DNA of 64,000 bases from Annona cherimola (taxonomy: Eukaryota > Streptophyta > Magnoliopsida > Magnoliales > Annonaceae): positions 122,172,564-122,236,563 of the forward strand of contig CM059971.1 of NCBI GenBank assembly GCA_030490835.1, written 5' to 3'. The number at the start of each line of letters is the position of its first letter. Position 1 is the stretch's first letter. Positions 12,305 through 25,325 of the stretch are shown piece by piece. The translations under genes were made by a program, and so were the position numbers. A model generated the notes under the pieces. The model saw nothing but the letters and a program-made list of their open reading frames with translations, made no database searches and was not told the origin of the DNA.

Positions 12305-14331
12305 CTAAACCACTATACTAAGTCATTCCTTTAATACTATCACTGTCAAAGAGGTAACTCATATTATCAAACTACCCTCTTTTTTCAAGCTTGTTAACAA
12401 AACTATGACCTATTATTTTATTTGATTTCTTAACGAAAATTTTCTTAAACTTTGTATCTAGTTAGAGGATCATACTTGTCAAAGATAAAGGACAGTTGGG
12501 GGTCGAAAATAAGTTGCTCTCCAAAATCTTCACCATCATATATACTTACTACCTCAATCTTAATTATTTGTCATCAATAACTTACCCCAAGCAATAGTCG
12601 AGGACATTATTATACTTAGAACTCTTTCCTTGGGTAGTTTCTTTTTTAAAAAAATTTAAATCAATTGAGTTTTTCTTTTCCAGTGGTTGTAGATGTCAGT
12701 CAAACTTGCACTACATCAATAATATTTGAATAAATCTTTAAATGGATCTAAAGTGATTTTCATGTTTTATATATGGTTATAAATATTTTTAAGAAGTTAT
12801 GACCTACTTAAAACTTTGTTTGAAATTATTTTTGCTACTCTAATAAAAAAATAATTTTAAACACAATAAGTTGATTTGCTTTTGATTTAATCCTTAAAGT
12901 GGGCCAAGATGCATGAGATACTGATACTGAAGACTTCAATCGTATTGACCATTTTCAGGTAGTATTCCTCATTCGAGGGTTAAAACTATAGATAATAATA
13001 AAGAAAAATGTGGTTGTTATTTATTAACAAATAAACGCTCGTAATTTTCTTGATTGTAATCCAAATCCCAAGTTGCCCAACGGGCTACATAAGAAACATA
13101 AATATTCATATTATTAAACGTAGTCCGGCCTAATTCTTGATATCTGTACAAAATTTTACCAAGGTGTGGAGTATTTAACAGTCTTTAATCTTCGAGTAAC
13201 GGCTAACAGTTGTTGGCATATGTGCAAAATATTAAAAAAGTGTGGGCATACTTTTGCGTTGTCATGTAAGCAGGCAAATAACTCAATTTTCAATTTGTTA
13301 TTGACGTCACAGAGCACAAACAGCTCATCATTCCCATATCGGTTGCATCGACAATCCGCTCCAAGAAATTATTCAGATACTCAGATATTCCAAGGGGATA
13401 CAATCAAGCGCTAACAAAATGTTTTTTTTTTTTTATATTCCCGCAACTGTATCATTGTTCACAAGAGAAAATATCTAACCCGAGTATAAGAGAAATGAAA
13501 CCAGATGTCGACCACGCAATCTCTTTAGAGCTACGTGGAACTGTTGACTTGTGAGTTGAACGGCATCTTGCTTTTCAGCGGTGGTGAATGGCACCGTAAC
13601 GGACGACGTCGCTATCCATTACGTTCGGATCGGCTAAAAAACGAGGATGTTGCTTTCGATGCCTCGTCGATGCGGCGTTGCTAATGCCAATGGCCAACGA
13701 GGCTGAGTCCACCAATAGCAACGCGCCCATAGACCACGCAGCCCGCAGGGCGCCGGCTGGTTGGAACACTGGAACCGCATGCACCATCTTTTGTTTAGGT
13801 TCGCGTCTTCCATAATCCGAACCGTTAAAATGGGTGGGCTCCACTTGGATTGTAATCCTGCAAACATCTTTGTGAGGCCCACTTTTGTGAGTGCGTACAT
13901 TGAAAATAGGCTGTAAATTTTCCCAATAGATTATAGATCCAACCTGCGATTTTTTATTTTTTTTTTGTTTTGCCACCTTAATCTCATTCATCATGGGATA
14001 TTATATTAGACAGCAGTTGCAAAAGATTGAACATTTGCATTCGCTTGATTGTTCCCTACCGGGTTGGTAAGACGTGAATTTATAAATAAATGTACAGTAC
14101 AGCTGTACAGGGCGAACCTTTTTGATGGCTAGGATGGAATTATCAATAACGTTGCTTATTCGACTTTGTTGTTGGGGTAGCACATTTCCATTTTAAGTGG
14201 GGAAAAGATAAAAAGGATCACTTGAAAGGAATCCTTTCTGTTTGCATCGAAGCCGAAAGGCCCACCGAAGGTGAAGATCATGGGATTTGTCTGTCTGTCC
14301 GGGTACTAACATCTTATTTTAGGCCTATTTA

Positions 14332-14480
14332 ATTACATACAATATATTACATTCAGTTTAATTTATAGATTTTAAAAAAATATTTAAAAACATCCAAAAA
14401 TGGTAAAACTTGGTTTATAGATTTAATACACCTAGATTTACTTACCCATGAAAAAAAAATTAATATGATTTTTAAAGTAG
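14332..14480. mobile_element. Fragment of foldback MITE family
   Basis: Contains CCAAAAATGGTAAAACTTGG followed by an AATACACCTAGA-type stretch, the right-half core of the family described at 2715 and 18217. No opposing half or termini seen. Confidence 0.4.
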
Positions 14481-15196
14481 AGTTCATTTTTAGGACAACA
14501 ATTTTAACTCTCCTATTATTATTTTCTATCTTTTCATATAAAAACTTTTATTTCTAACTGCTGTCTTCCATCAAATCCAACTGCGATTGTTCCTTTTTCT
14601 TTTGTTTTTGTATATTAATTTCTTGCACCAATTAAATATTGAATTTCCACGAACTTCGAAAATAATAAATTACAGCTAACACATTTTATGTCATAAAATG
14701 AATTTAAAATGCATCGTAGGTCTGACTTTGGCTTAGGAATGTGCAGTGGGTCAACTAGTACGCAGGGCAACCTAACTTGAGGTTGGTGGCTCATTCAGCA
14801 GTAGACAACTAGACATGTGCTATCTTACACGGGTGCGAAAGATTAGCACGTGTGGACAGTTTTCTCTTCCCAGGAAAACGGTTATAACTGTCTCTTCCAT
14901 ACGAAAGTCCTTTAATGCATCTCTTCAAGTCAATTAATTATTCACGGATTGGTATCCGTCTGTCTGATCTACGTTAGCATTTGAATATGTAGGGGCGGTT
15001 TGGTTCAGATCTGCCAATCCAGAATCCTTGCGAGCTTCTACTCACGATATCTCGGATGAGACAAGTCCTCCCATCGGACTTTCGAGTACCAATCTGCTAG
15101 ATCCCTTGACTCGCTTTCCAGTTTGAGAGCAACCACAGAAATTTTGGGATTTTCTTAGTATTATTATTATTATTTCGGATTACAAGAACTGCGGCA

Positions 15197-18100
15197 ATGA
15201 TTCCAATGGAGTTTTCGCTCATGCAACACATCGGCATTGTGTTCTTTCTGCTTTGGGCCTTCTCTTCTTTCAGATGCAGCCATAACCCGATCATCTACCT
15301 TGCCTCTCTTGCCTATCTCTATAAGGTAATTATATGCTTGAAACAATGGGCTTCTGTGGGTTTGAGAGATTTTCTCTCTTGTTTGCATAAGCTTTACTTC
15401 CTGCTTTCAAGATGTAGGTTTTGGGGGATTGGATGTTTACTCTCATATTCAATTTCGACCGACCTAATTTTATTTTAAATTTCTGGTCTCAACAATTTGT
15501 TTGCTTGTACATAAGCTCCCTTCCTAGAGCTACTCAAATGAGGGTAATATCGTTAGTTAATCATGCTTACATTTTGGTATGCCATACATTTCTTAAAAGG
15601 AAGAAAGATGTAGGAAATTTAAAATCGCTGAATTTGAATGTCGACTCTGCTGATTTTTAGCAATTAGCATAGAGAAAGATGTTATGCATATGGCATATGC
15701 ATGTGATACAAACTAGAGCAAATGCAATTCAGAAAAATCAGATTGCTTATGCTAAAGGTTGAATGATGTGGATTTGGTTCTTACTTTCATTTGTTACTGG
15801 GTTTGGAATTATTTTGGTCTAGTGATGAATCTAGATCACTTGATTGGTTTCGAAAATACTGTTCCCATCGAAATCTGACTGTCTACTTCTCCTTATGAAG
15901 GTCAATCACCAACTGATAATGAAGTTACGAACAAAAACACAATTCGAGAAGGGATCACGAGCAAACCGAAGAAGGGTGTGTAGTTATCTATCTCATTTTC
16001 TCATTGCGGGGCAATTTAACATCTATACTTTTTTGTTAATATTGTTGAAAAAAGTAAATTGGAGAGGAACTTCGATAGATCTCCAGATAGACAGATGGCC
16101 TGAGAAATGCTGAATTTTTACCGACTGCCATTCCTTTCAGGCTCTTTCAGATTCGGAAAGGGTGCGGTGGTTGAATCATGCTGTTGAGAAAGCCTGGCCT
16201 ATTTTCATGGAACAGATTGCATCACAGAAGATTCTAATGCCAATCGTGACTTGGTTCTTGGACAAGTACAAACCCTGGACTGTTGTACGTCTCCACCCAT
16301 CTAGATGCTGTAGACACTACACAGTAGTGTTTGTCAAAATCCTGGACTACCCGCCCAGGATCAACATGCTCATAAAGCGACATTTTGGTGCATGTATTTT
16401 ACAAAATCTAATCAATCTAGTAGTGGATCTTAAAACGTCTAAAACTCAGAAAGCTGAATATCTTCATAATGTACAAATATGAAAGGTACTGATCATCATA
16501 AATGTACACAGAGCAGAGCCGTGCTGCAGCAGCTGTTCTTGGGAAGGAACCCCCCTGTCTTTACTGCAATCAGAGTTCTCCATCAGCCGGCTGAAGATGA
16601 TCATTTGGTATGCTAGCATTTCTTAAGTGCTTCTAAAACTCCTTTATCGAGGTAACTTCTGTTACTATGGAACTTTGTGGTGACTGATTCATAATTTACT
16701 TAGATTGTATAGGTTATGGAGATGGGAATGAATTTCCTTTGTGCAGATGACATGAGCACAATGCTTGCTGTGCAACTGAACAAAAGATTAGCATTTGGCA
16801 TGTGGGCAAAGCTTCATGTAACAGGCTTGCACATTGAAGGAAAGGTAAAGGGATTCGATACCCAATCCCATCATGTCCATGGGTCTTGAAATGGTGCAAA
16901 ACCATGGATATGGGTAAATGCAATATGACTTGCTGGAAGCACACATCATCATCGTAGTTGACTCACAATAGAAATTAAACCAATTTCTCAACTTTCAGTA
17001 ACAGTGGTGATAAACCTAAAGAATTGCCCTTAACAATTGTTTTCATAGCATCTGTTAATTCAAGTGATTATCCAACTAGTCAACACTTGCATAGCCAAGT
17101 GGGTTTGACATTGCTTGTGTGAGATTCTGGATTTGATTTCGAGCTGAAGGATAGTCCCCATTTACGTCCCAAAAAAAAAAAAAAAAAAAAAAAAAATTTC
17201 CAAGTAGAATTCTTTTTTATTATTATTATTTTTTATTCTCTCACTAGAGAGCTTCTCTCTGGGCAGGTTTTGTTCGGGGTGAAGTTTCTTCGTCGTTGGC
17301 CTTTCATCGGACGTCTACGGCTATGCTTTGTTGAGGCACCGTACTTCCATATGAATGTAAAGCCTATAATCAATAAGGGACTTGACGTCACTGAAATTCC
17401 AGGAATAGCAGGATGGATTGTAAGCGTATCTCAAAATTCACCTTGTGAAATAAGATTCCTGAATTCTTTATTTTTTGAAGGTAATTGACCTTAATCCCAG
17501 TGTTTCTTTCCCTTTGGTCATAGCAGGATAAGATTGTCACAGATGCACTTGAGCAGACGATTATTGAGGTTTGTGCCGTCCTCCTTGAAGCTCTTACAAA
17601 GAGGGGACCTTCCAGTACGTAACAGCCGTATGGTCAAATGGTTGAACAAGGCAACCAACCACAAACTGAGGGGACCAGGATGCATGAGTTCAGCCATAAG
17701 TGTCTGTCAGATGTAACATCCTACGCTTCGGTGTAACAACTTGATGTCACCAGCATGTAAAGTTCGGCCGTCCGGCCCAACATTTAAGGAAGCAGAAACC
17801 CTAATAGTAGAATGCGGATTAGAAGAGTGTTAACATCATCTGCACACGACAGTGTGTAGTATTAGCTTATGCTTGTTAGTATGCTAAATAATATTTCTCT
17901 CATATATCATGATGAACATACTAACCAATGTAGTTTGCTACCTAATAGAGATTATTGTCGTAAGCAGACAGTGTCAACCCTATTCTAATTCATGTTTATA
18001 GTAGTAAAATACTCATGATAAGGTTTTGGAAAAAAAGAAAAAGCTACGCTGCTAATTATTAGTTAAATTACTCTTATGCAGCCTAATATGCTGGTGCTGG

Positions 18101-21100
18101 ACATGGAGAAATTCATTCCACCCCCCACAGGTAATTTCACATGAACATCTTATGAGGTTCTAGACTAGTCATTTGCTGATTGTTGCTACATGGTAAAGTA
18201 CACTCACTAATTAAAAGAGAAGTGATCTTATTAACCGGGCTAAGTAATGACTTACTTTGCTCACCTTGAAAAATTCATTTTAAAAAAACCTTTTTTTACA
18301 TTTTTTTCCCAAGACTTGTTAGTATAGATATATTTAACATATAAGTCAAGTTTTAACATTTTTTAATATGTATATATATTTATGCAAAAAATACATACAC
18401 GTATTCAAAAATGGTAAAACTTAATTTATATGTTAAATATACTTAGTTAAACAAGTGTACGAAGAAAAACATTAAAAAAATTAATCGAATTTTTTAATGT
18501 GGACTAACTGAGCCATTACTTAGCTCGGGCTAATAAGATCGCTTCTCACTAAGTAATGACTTACTTAGCTCATATTAAAAAATTCATTGAAAATTTTTTT
18601 TACTTTTTTCTTCGTACACGTGTTTAATTAAGTGTATTTAACATAGGAATCAAGTTTTTCTATTTTTGGATATGTATATTTACTTTTTAAAGAGCTTTAA
18701 TGGCTAAAATAACCCTATGTTTAAAAATCTAAAGAAAATACACACATATCCAAAAATGAAAAAACTTAATTTATATATTAAATACACTTAGTTAAACAAG
18801 TTAGGGGAAAATGTAAAAAACGGTTCTTTTAAAATGAATTTTTAGATGTGGGAACTTAGGCTAACAGAATCATTTATCTTATTTAACCCGGGCTAACAGG
18901 ATCACTTCTCCGGTTAAAATCATACAACATAATTTCAAGGTCTTTACAACCCATCCCTCATGAGAATGATCAAACAAATCCATTTGGGAGTTTGGGATGG
19001 AGATGTTATGAAAGCCTGTGGGACTGTTACCAAATTAAACACAAAGATTATGACATTCCCAAACAACTTAATCGCTTGTTCATTTCAGCAGGAATTTTTT
19101 GCTGAGACCGAATTGCTTTCAGTTATTATAAGAAACATGTATGCAATGCTTGTTTATTCTCAGTTAATCTGGGCTACAGATTCTGATGGTTTAAGAAATA
19201 TGAATTCACGATTTACAGATTGTCAGTTCTCTGCGGATGGGAAAAACCCCATTGCTTATGTCAAATTGGAAATTATTGAAGCAGCAGACATGAAACCTTC
19301 CGATTCAAATGGTTTGTTACACGCCGATCAAACATAATTTCTGGTTATATTCTAAGATTTTCTCATCTCAGTAAACCATTTTGCAGGATTGTCGGATCCT
19401 TATGTGAAAGGCAAGCTAGGACATCATAAATTTCGAACAAAGACGCACAAGAAAACGTTGACACCCAAATGGCAAGAAGAATTTAAGGTTCCAATATCCA
19501 CGTGGAAGTCACCAAATGTGCTACTGCTTAAAGTATTTGATGAAGATCCCTTCCTTGATGATCCTCTTGGGTCTGCTCCCTACATATCCCCACTATCTTC
19601 TTTATTCCTTTTCTGATAGTTCACAATAAAATTATATCGTTGGGATCCACGGATGCAAAAAACTGTGGAGGTAAAGAAATATTTGATCAATGGTTTATGT
19701 GGAGTCCTCGATATTTCATAATAAATATAACTCTTAAGCAATTTGTTTTCCAAATTTCGTGCAAATTTTTGTAGTGTTTCTTCATAAGTAAACACAACTT
19801 TAACCATCAAGAAATTAAATGAAGCCCTCAACAGAACTATTGCAGATTTCATAGCCTTTTGTGCATCAATATTCTGAGACGCCTATGGTGGATTCTTGTT
19901 CTTCCACTGTTAGCACTTCAATCGTAGCTATTGGCGCATCAATTTCCTAAGGCTGTCTATCCCCATTCTAATGGACTTCCATTATCAGATTCTGAAGGCC
20001 ATTGTTGATAGGATGGATCCATGGGCTACAAATGGGGATTCAAAGCTTCTCAAGAAAAGATTCCAGACCCCTTGCATAAAAGGAAGCCTCATTAAAACAA
20101 AATAAGAAAAATCAATACACATTAAGACAATATCCTGATATTTATTTTATACACCATCACAAACAACATGGTCAAATAAAGATCCTATGAAAGAGTTCAA
20201 GTTCCTATGCCCCTAATTCCAATTATTTCCAGAAGTGTGAGGTGCACTAGTTTTCATGTTTCCTTCAGGTTTATTATTATGATGTATAATATAAAGTGCG
20301 AGGTGCACTAGGTTTCAGTTTCCATGTTTCCTTCAATTTTATTGTCATGAGTGTGACGTGCACTAGGTTTTGGTTTCGATGTTTCCTTCAATTTTACTGT
20401 CATGAGTGTGACGTGCACTAGGTTTCAGTTTTTTATGTTTCCTTCATTTTTTTTATTATTCTTTTTATTTTTTAACCTTGACTTCATCTGCAGTATGCAT
20501 TCGCATTTTGCTGTTGCATGATTATTGAAACACCCATGTAACCAAAACCAAAATTTTGCAGGGTTTGCTCCATAGACATCAACAATCTACGAGATGGGCA
20601 GAGGTATGACAAATGGTTATCTCTCAGAAATATCAAAATGGGAAGACTGCATTTAGCACTAACCGTGCTTGATCATGGAAAGGTGAATAAATCTAGTACT
20701 TCCATTCAACACAAAATACTGCTATTGTCTAAATTTAGCATGATACAGCTATTGTTCATTTGGAAATAAATTCCAACAGGAAATGGAGCATCAAAGTAAT
20801 GTAGAATTATCACAGAAGGAAAAGCCCAAAATATCAACAGCAGTTGAAGCAGTTGAACCGGACCACAACCCAGCTACAATTGTAAAACAGGATCCAAAAG
20901 TTGAAAGTGATTATGAACCCATTAACGTCAATGGGCACCAGAAAACTGCCGTATGGGTCTATCGCCCAGGAAGTGAAGCACCACCAGATTGGGAGACAAG
21001 AAAAAGAGAAGGCAGAGTTCCCAGACTCAAAATCTGTAGAGAGAAAGACGTATGCAAGGAGAAAAATGAACACGAGGACAGTCATGTGCAGCCCCAAAGC

Positions 21101-21295
21101 AATGAGAGCAGCAAGAATGAAAATCCCAAAGGATCAAGTCATCTTGGAAAATTCCAGAAGGCCCTAAAAAAGATGGCTTTGATATTCCGAAGGAATTCTA
21201 GGAATCGAATTCCCAATAACATGGGAGAGATTATTCCAAGTTCAACATCATGTGCTAACTTCCGATCAATCGATAAAAGGAACATGAGCTGCTAA
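15197..21295 (+). CDS. NTMC2T6: SMP and C2 domain membrane-tethering protein, 12 exons
   Basis: Synaptotagmin-like protein of the plant NTMC2 group, closest in my recollection to Arabidopsis At1g53590. The family anchors in the ER, binds lipids through an SMP domain and contacts another membrane through C2. Exons: 15197-15325, 15901-15975, 16141-16284, 16512-16607, 16713-16844, 17267-17419, 17527-17568, 18082-18130, 19219-19311, 19387-19570, 20562-20682, 20780-21295; 1734 bases, 577 residues plus stop. Residues 8-27 are a hydrophobic anchor; the SMP domain is about 70-275 (WLNHAVEKAWP, FGVKFLRRWPF, PGIAGWIDK); C2 is about 284-395, with SDPYVKG and Asp-rich FDEDPFLDDPLG as likely calcium loops. 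Residues 407-577 are charged, low complexity and end basic. A start at the second Met (15206) is possible. The exon 9 start was chosen because it is the acceptor that keeps the frame. Confidence 0.9.
17090..17196 (+). mobile_element. SINE-like element with long A tail
   Basis: GCATAGCCAAGTGGGTTTGA resembles the head of the SINE at 8942-9048, followed by GAGATTCTGGATTTGATTTC and ending in about 26 A. Possible target copies TATCCAACTAG (17069-17079) and TTTCCAAGTAG (17197-17207) match at 9 of 11. It sits in intron 5 of the SMP/C2 gene. Confidence 0.6.
18217..18547. mobile_element. Foldback MITE, family A, copy 1
   Basis: Ends GAGAAGTGATCTTATTAACC and the inverted GGGCTAATAAGATCGCTTCTC. The arms pair over most of their length around a short AT-rich loop. 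Lies in intron 8 of the SMP/C2 gene. Confidence 0.75.
18548..18910. mobile_element. Foldback MITE, family A, copy 2 in tandem
   Basis: Begins with the subterminal ACTAAGTAATGACTTACTTAGC, without its own tip, and ends with the family tip GGCTAACAGGATCACTTCTC, so it abuts copy 1 and seems to share its end. Six of nine bases flanking the pair agree (TAATTAAAA left of 18217, CGGTTAAAA right of 18910), compatible with insertion as one unit. Confidence 0.65.
20235..20455. repeat. Tandem repeat, 4 copies of about 55-61 bp
   Basis: Units begin with GTG.GA.GTGCACTAG at 20235, 20296, 20351 and 20406 and include ATGTTTCCTTCA. Lies in intron 10 of the SMP/C2 gene. Confidence 0.85.
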
Positions 21296-22236
21296 AATCT
21301 TTGATGGACGATGGTGATTACATTGTCAAATAGAAAACATGGAAAGATTACTAATAAGATTGAAATAGAGTAAACAGGCAAAGACCACATGAGTGCCATG
21401 GAAAAAGCATTCTAAATCAGATTGGGAAAGCCAGCTTGCACCATAACCCATAATTGTTTCAGCAGGTGCCACTTTATCAGCGGATAGAGAAATGCTTCTT
21501 AGGAAGATCATCCTTGTCATAAGGAATCTCCAGTCTTATCAAAAGAATACTTTCCAAGAAATGACATCCCAATATAATCTTGTTCTTTCATCAAAGAAAG
21601 TGCTGGAAGCAAATATCCCCAAGCTAGCAAAATTCTCAAGTGGCTTTCTAGTCTGCACGAGATACTGAAGAATGAGTAGTTTAGAAAACACCTTTTCAGA
21701 AGAATATGGAAGCTCGATGACACAGACCTTTGCAGGTGGAATGCAAGCAAAATCTTGCTTTCTGGTGGTGCAGGAGGAACAGACTTGGGAAGACTCATGG
21801 TCAGGAGGCCACCGCTTGGAAGTCGTTGTTAGAGCAGATGATATGCAATGATGCCAAACTGACACGTGCAGCCAAGAAGCATTTTTGCAATTATTGTTGC
21901 ACTCATTATTGCTGAAAGAAAAGGATCTTTGTACTCTTGCATATATTTCAGACATAGTCCTTGACCCTCAAATTTATTCAAAGTTTCTCAAGTTTTTTTA
22001 ACAAGAAATAGAATGATGATGTAGCAGAATAAGCTAAAGCCAAAAATACATTCCACTAGGATAATGAAAACCCACTAATGAAGGGAAAAAACCCAGAAAA
22101 GAGCTCCATTCGATAATAGCTCCACTCTGCTAAGAAGTAAGCTCTGTGTATAATTTGCTCTCTTCACATACATATCTAATTAAAAGGCTACATTAAGTTA
22201 CTGTTCTATACATGAGAAATACAACAATTTACTGTT
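21296..22236. other. Convergent 3' spacer, SMP/C2 and PPR genes
   Basis: Both flanking genes end here. No domain or RNA gene is recognised; the sequence probably holds the two 3' UTRs. The right edge contains one copy of a 31-bp duplication that overlaps the PPR stop codon. Confidence 0.5.
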
Positions 22237-22260
22237 CTATACATGAGAAATACAACAATT
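22198..22260. repeat. 31-bp tandem duplication over the PPR stop codon
   Basis: TTACTGTTCTATACATGAG.. occurs at 22198 and 22229 with identical 31-base units. The right copy encodes the last residues and stop of the PPR protein; the left copy lies in its 3' UTR. Confidence 0.95.
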
Positions 22261-23535
22261 ACCTCTCCGAAACATAGTTTTAAGAATTTTCTTCCAGGTT
22301 CCCATCCTAGGTACAAAACCTTGCTGCACCATTTTCATCAAAACAAAATGTACATCATCCAAAAGGTCTTGCTTACAAAGACCCTCAATGAGCACTTTGT
22401 AGGACAAGAAACTTGGGAGTATACCCTCTGATAGCATCTGGCTAAAGAAATCCTTAGCTTTAATGAAATCCCCACAGTCAAGCAAACCATACAAGAGTGC
22501 TTGATATGATCCTGAATTAGGCTTGCAACCCTTTAGCCTCATTTTATCCAGAAGACCCATCGCGTAGTCCACTTTTCGTTGTTTACATAACCCAGAGATG
22601 AGAATGTTGAACGTAATTGTGTCAGGATAGCAGTCTTTTCTCTCCATACTCTCAAGAAGCTCAAAAGCTTCACTCACCCTGTCATGTTTACAGAGACAAT
22701 GCATAAGAGTTGAGTAGGTCTTTGTGTTCGGCTTGCAACCCTGCTTCGGAAGTTCAGGGAGCAATGCAAATGCAGCGTCTAACTTGCCGCATTGGCATAA
22801 GCCTTTAATAAGGATGTTGAAACAACAAGTGTCAACAGTAATACCCAAACGAGAAGCTGTCAAATATATTTCATGCACTAAATCAAACTGTTTAGAATTA
22901 ACAAGCATGTTGAGCACAAAGTTGAATGTCTTGACTGTCGGCCAACAGTGGAAATTGGGCATCTGGAAGAGTACTTTAATTGCTTGTTCAGGATTTCCTG
23001 CAATATTGCTATAAATTTTTATCAATCTATAAAAAAACTCCTCAGACAACCTGCACCTTTCACTTTTCATCTTCTCCAAGAGATCTTCAATGGCATCAAA
23101 CTTCCGCTCATTAACAAGCTTCTCGATCACTAGGCTATACAGAGCCTCATTGGGTCTATAGTCCACACGTTCAGAGACTTTTCCCAAAGCCGTGATAACC
23201 ACTTCAGGATCCTTAAGACTTCTGAAGATTTTTAAGACCTCATTGGGCGCCAACCAGTCCTTGTGGTCTAACTTGTGCAATCGATCATTATCATTTGCTA
23301 GCGTGTAACTAGTTTTAGAAGAAAGGCAAGAGGTAGAATAGCATGCTGTACATATTGAACATCTGATGATGTGTAAATCAACCATTTCCACATGGAACAT
23401 TCTCCCCCAAAGATTCTGCTTTCTGGATGCAACCAAGCATGCTATCATTTCCTGAATCAGATTGAACACCTTGTAAGCAAACATTTTATTTTGAAATGTC
23501 ACAGTAGATTTAACAACAGTTGTAGATTCAGTCAC
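22237..23535 (-). CDS. P-class pentatricopeptide repeat protein
   Basis: PPR proteins bind organellar RNA in a sequence-specific way to aid processing, stability or translation. Single exon, 432 residues. The C-terminal half carries five contiguous 35-residue repeats recognisable by FNILIKGLC, YSTLMHCLC, FNILISGLC, YQALLYGLL and YKVLIEGLC, with about three weaker ones upstream (YSLVIEKLV, FYRLIKIYS, FNFVLNMLV). No E, DYW or SMR tail, so P subclass. Repeat 5th/35th residues (N at the fifth position in several) could be used for target prediction. The first 90 residues are not a clear transit peptide; an internal Met (MFHVEMVDL, residue 46) or an unseen upstream exon could be the true start. 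I do not assign an orthologue. Confidence 0.85.
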   Translation of the reverse strand: MTESTTVVKSTVTFQNKMFAYKVFNLIQEMIACLVASRKQNLWGRMFHVEMVDLHIIRCSICTACYSTSCLSSKTSYTLANDNDRLHKLDHKDWLAPNEVLKIFRSLKDPEVVITALGKVSERVDYRPNEALYSLVIEKLVNERKFDAIEDLLEKMKSERCRLSEEFFYRLIKIYSNIAGNPEQAIKVLFQMPNFHCWPTVKTFNFVLNMLVNSKQFDLVHEIYLTASRLGITVDTCCFNILIKGLCQCGKLDAAFALLPELPKQGCKPNTKTYSTLMHCLCKHDRVSEAFELLESMERKDCYPDTITFNILISGLCKQRKVDYAMGLLDKMRLKGCKPNSGSYQALLYGLLDCGDFIKAKDFFSQMLSEGILPSFLSYKVLIEGLCKQDLLDDVHFVLMKMVQQGFVPRMGTWKKILKTMFRRGNCCISHV

Positions 23536-23826
23536 ACTCTCACAAGGTTTGATTTAGCAAGCCAATGTAAAATTAATCCTGTAGCTTTGAACTTGCACGA
23601 TTGATCACTATATCCCCACATATTCTCAGCTACTACAATAAGCAATTTGGATAGACGGAGTAAAATTTTACCTAACGGATGAGGGACAATCATGAAAGAT
23701 CGGTTTGAGGCCAACCCAACTCCAGATTTATTTGTGAAAATTCGAATCCCACTGATACTCGAGCCCAAGATTTTCATTAATTTTTCTTTTTTCAGCGTTT
23801 ATGTCATGCTAGCACGCGATGGTTCC

Positions 23827-23956
23827 AACGAAGCGAATGCAAAAAATCTATTCAATGCAATCAAATGTAGGAAAATGGCAGCCGAACTTACAACGAAGCG
23901 AATGCAAAAAATCTGTTCAATGCAATCAAATGTTGGAAAATGGCAGCCGAACTTAT
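23827..23956. repeat. 65-bp tandem duplication
   Basis: AACGAAGCGAATGCAAAAAA starts at 23827 and again at 23892; both units run to GGCAGCCGAACTTA with very few differences, so the duplication is recent. Confidence 0.95.
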
Positions 23957-24926
23957 AATGCGAGAAGCCTTCTGTAGCCTGTGGCAAGAAAGAAGTAGTC
24001 GACTGACGCATTCAAACCAACCAACGGCAGAGAGAGAGAGAGAGCGAGAGAGAGAGGGAGCCCCGGAGGGATACCGAAATTAGGGATTTGGGGACAGTTG
24101 GAATCAGGTTTGAGCTGAACCCAGAACCGAGCCCCGATTCCCACAGAGTTGCGGCTCTCCAAGGCCCAAGCTACCGCCTACCGAGAGCCCCAATTGACAA
24201 CTTACCCAGTTGCCACCTGAAACGGACCCATAGTTCGAAGAAATACACATGCGCATTTTTCATTTTCAATTTTGTAGGTTGGGAGTTGGGACTTGCTAGC
24301 AGCTAGAATGATAATAATGAGACCTCTTACCAGATGACTTATATATGCATCAAATTCATCGAAAGTATCTTAAATAATAATTATTTATAGCTTAACTGAA
24401 ATTTAATTAAATATTTGAGCATATAAAATTATAAATTTAAATGTAGAAGACTTTCCACAATGGACATCACTTGATAACTATAAGGCCAGAGAAAAAGAAA
24501 ATTCTGATTAATCATTTATGAGATTCATTATGTGCCACCAAAAATTTTTTATCAAAAGTTTTATCACTTCCTAAATATACTCTTAATTCAAAATGAATCC
24601 TACATTCATTTAAATATATTAACACTTTATACAATTATTTATCTATGTAGAAGTTATATGGCAAACAGTCATGTGTTAAGACAATAAGTTTAAAATTATT
24701 ATTTACATCAAACTATTTTATTATATTGATTTTTATACTATTTTTAGACGAAGTTCATACACATATTCAATTTAGATGAAAATAGATATGTTAATAAAAT
24801 AAAAAATTTTAAATATAATGGGTGAAATAGATTATAATTTTAAGATTACGTAGGATCTATTTTGAGCCAAATATATCATAAGTTATGGTACTTGTAAATG
24901 TACATGATTAAAACTTATAAATGTAT

Positions 24927-25325
24927 GATTATATACAATATATTATACATATGCTTAAGTTATAATATTCATTTTTTAATTTTAATTTTAATTTTTTTAA
25001 TTTTATTTAATTTTAATTTTATTTAATTTTAATTTCTTCGTAGACATGTGTTTTCTAGGTGTATTTAATCCATATATCAAGTTTTACCATTTTTATATTT
25101 TTATTTTTTATTTTTAAAATCAATTGTTAAGGGTGGAAAACGACATATATGCCCTTAAAATTGATGATTTTAAAAATTAAAAATAAATATATAAAATATT
25201 GTAAAATAACAAAACTTGGTATATAAATTAAATACACTTATGAAAAAAAATCAAAAATAAAATTACAATAAAATAAAAAATGAATATTATAACTTAAACA
25301 TATATATAATATATTGTATGTAATC
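24927..25325. mobile_element. Foldback MITE
   Basis: GATTATATACAATATATTA at the left is the inverse of TAATATATTGTATGTAATC at the right; the arms continue inward (ATATTCATTTTTTAAT versus its complement) to a central AT-rich hairpin with the family core TCAAGTTTTACCATTTTT. No target duplication seen. Confidence 0.65.

Larger units (their letters stand above)
10784..15196. other. Spacer between divergent ETHE1 and SMP/C2 genes
   Basis: The two genes point away from each other, so both promoters should lie here: ETHE1's just right of 10783, the SMP/C2 gene's just left of 15197. Between them are a hAT-like remnant (about 11040-11639), diverged AT-rich direct repeats (11690-12145), a 3 x 36 bp repeat (12197-12304) and a fragment of the foldback family (about 14332-14480). 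Region 13560-13880 is more GC-rich, but no gene family is recognised there. Confidence 0.6.

Noticed and set aside
13575..13994. 139-codon open frame in the ETHE1 to SMP/C2 spacer
   Set aside because: No family motif, no start or splice support, and a second unrelated frame overlaps it. The local GC rise alone is not evidence for a gene.
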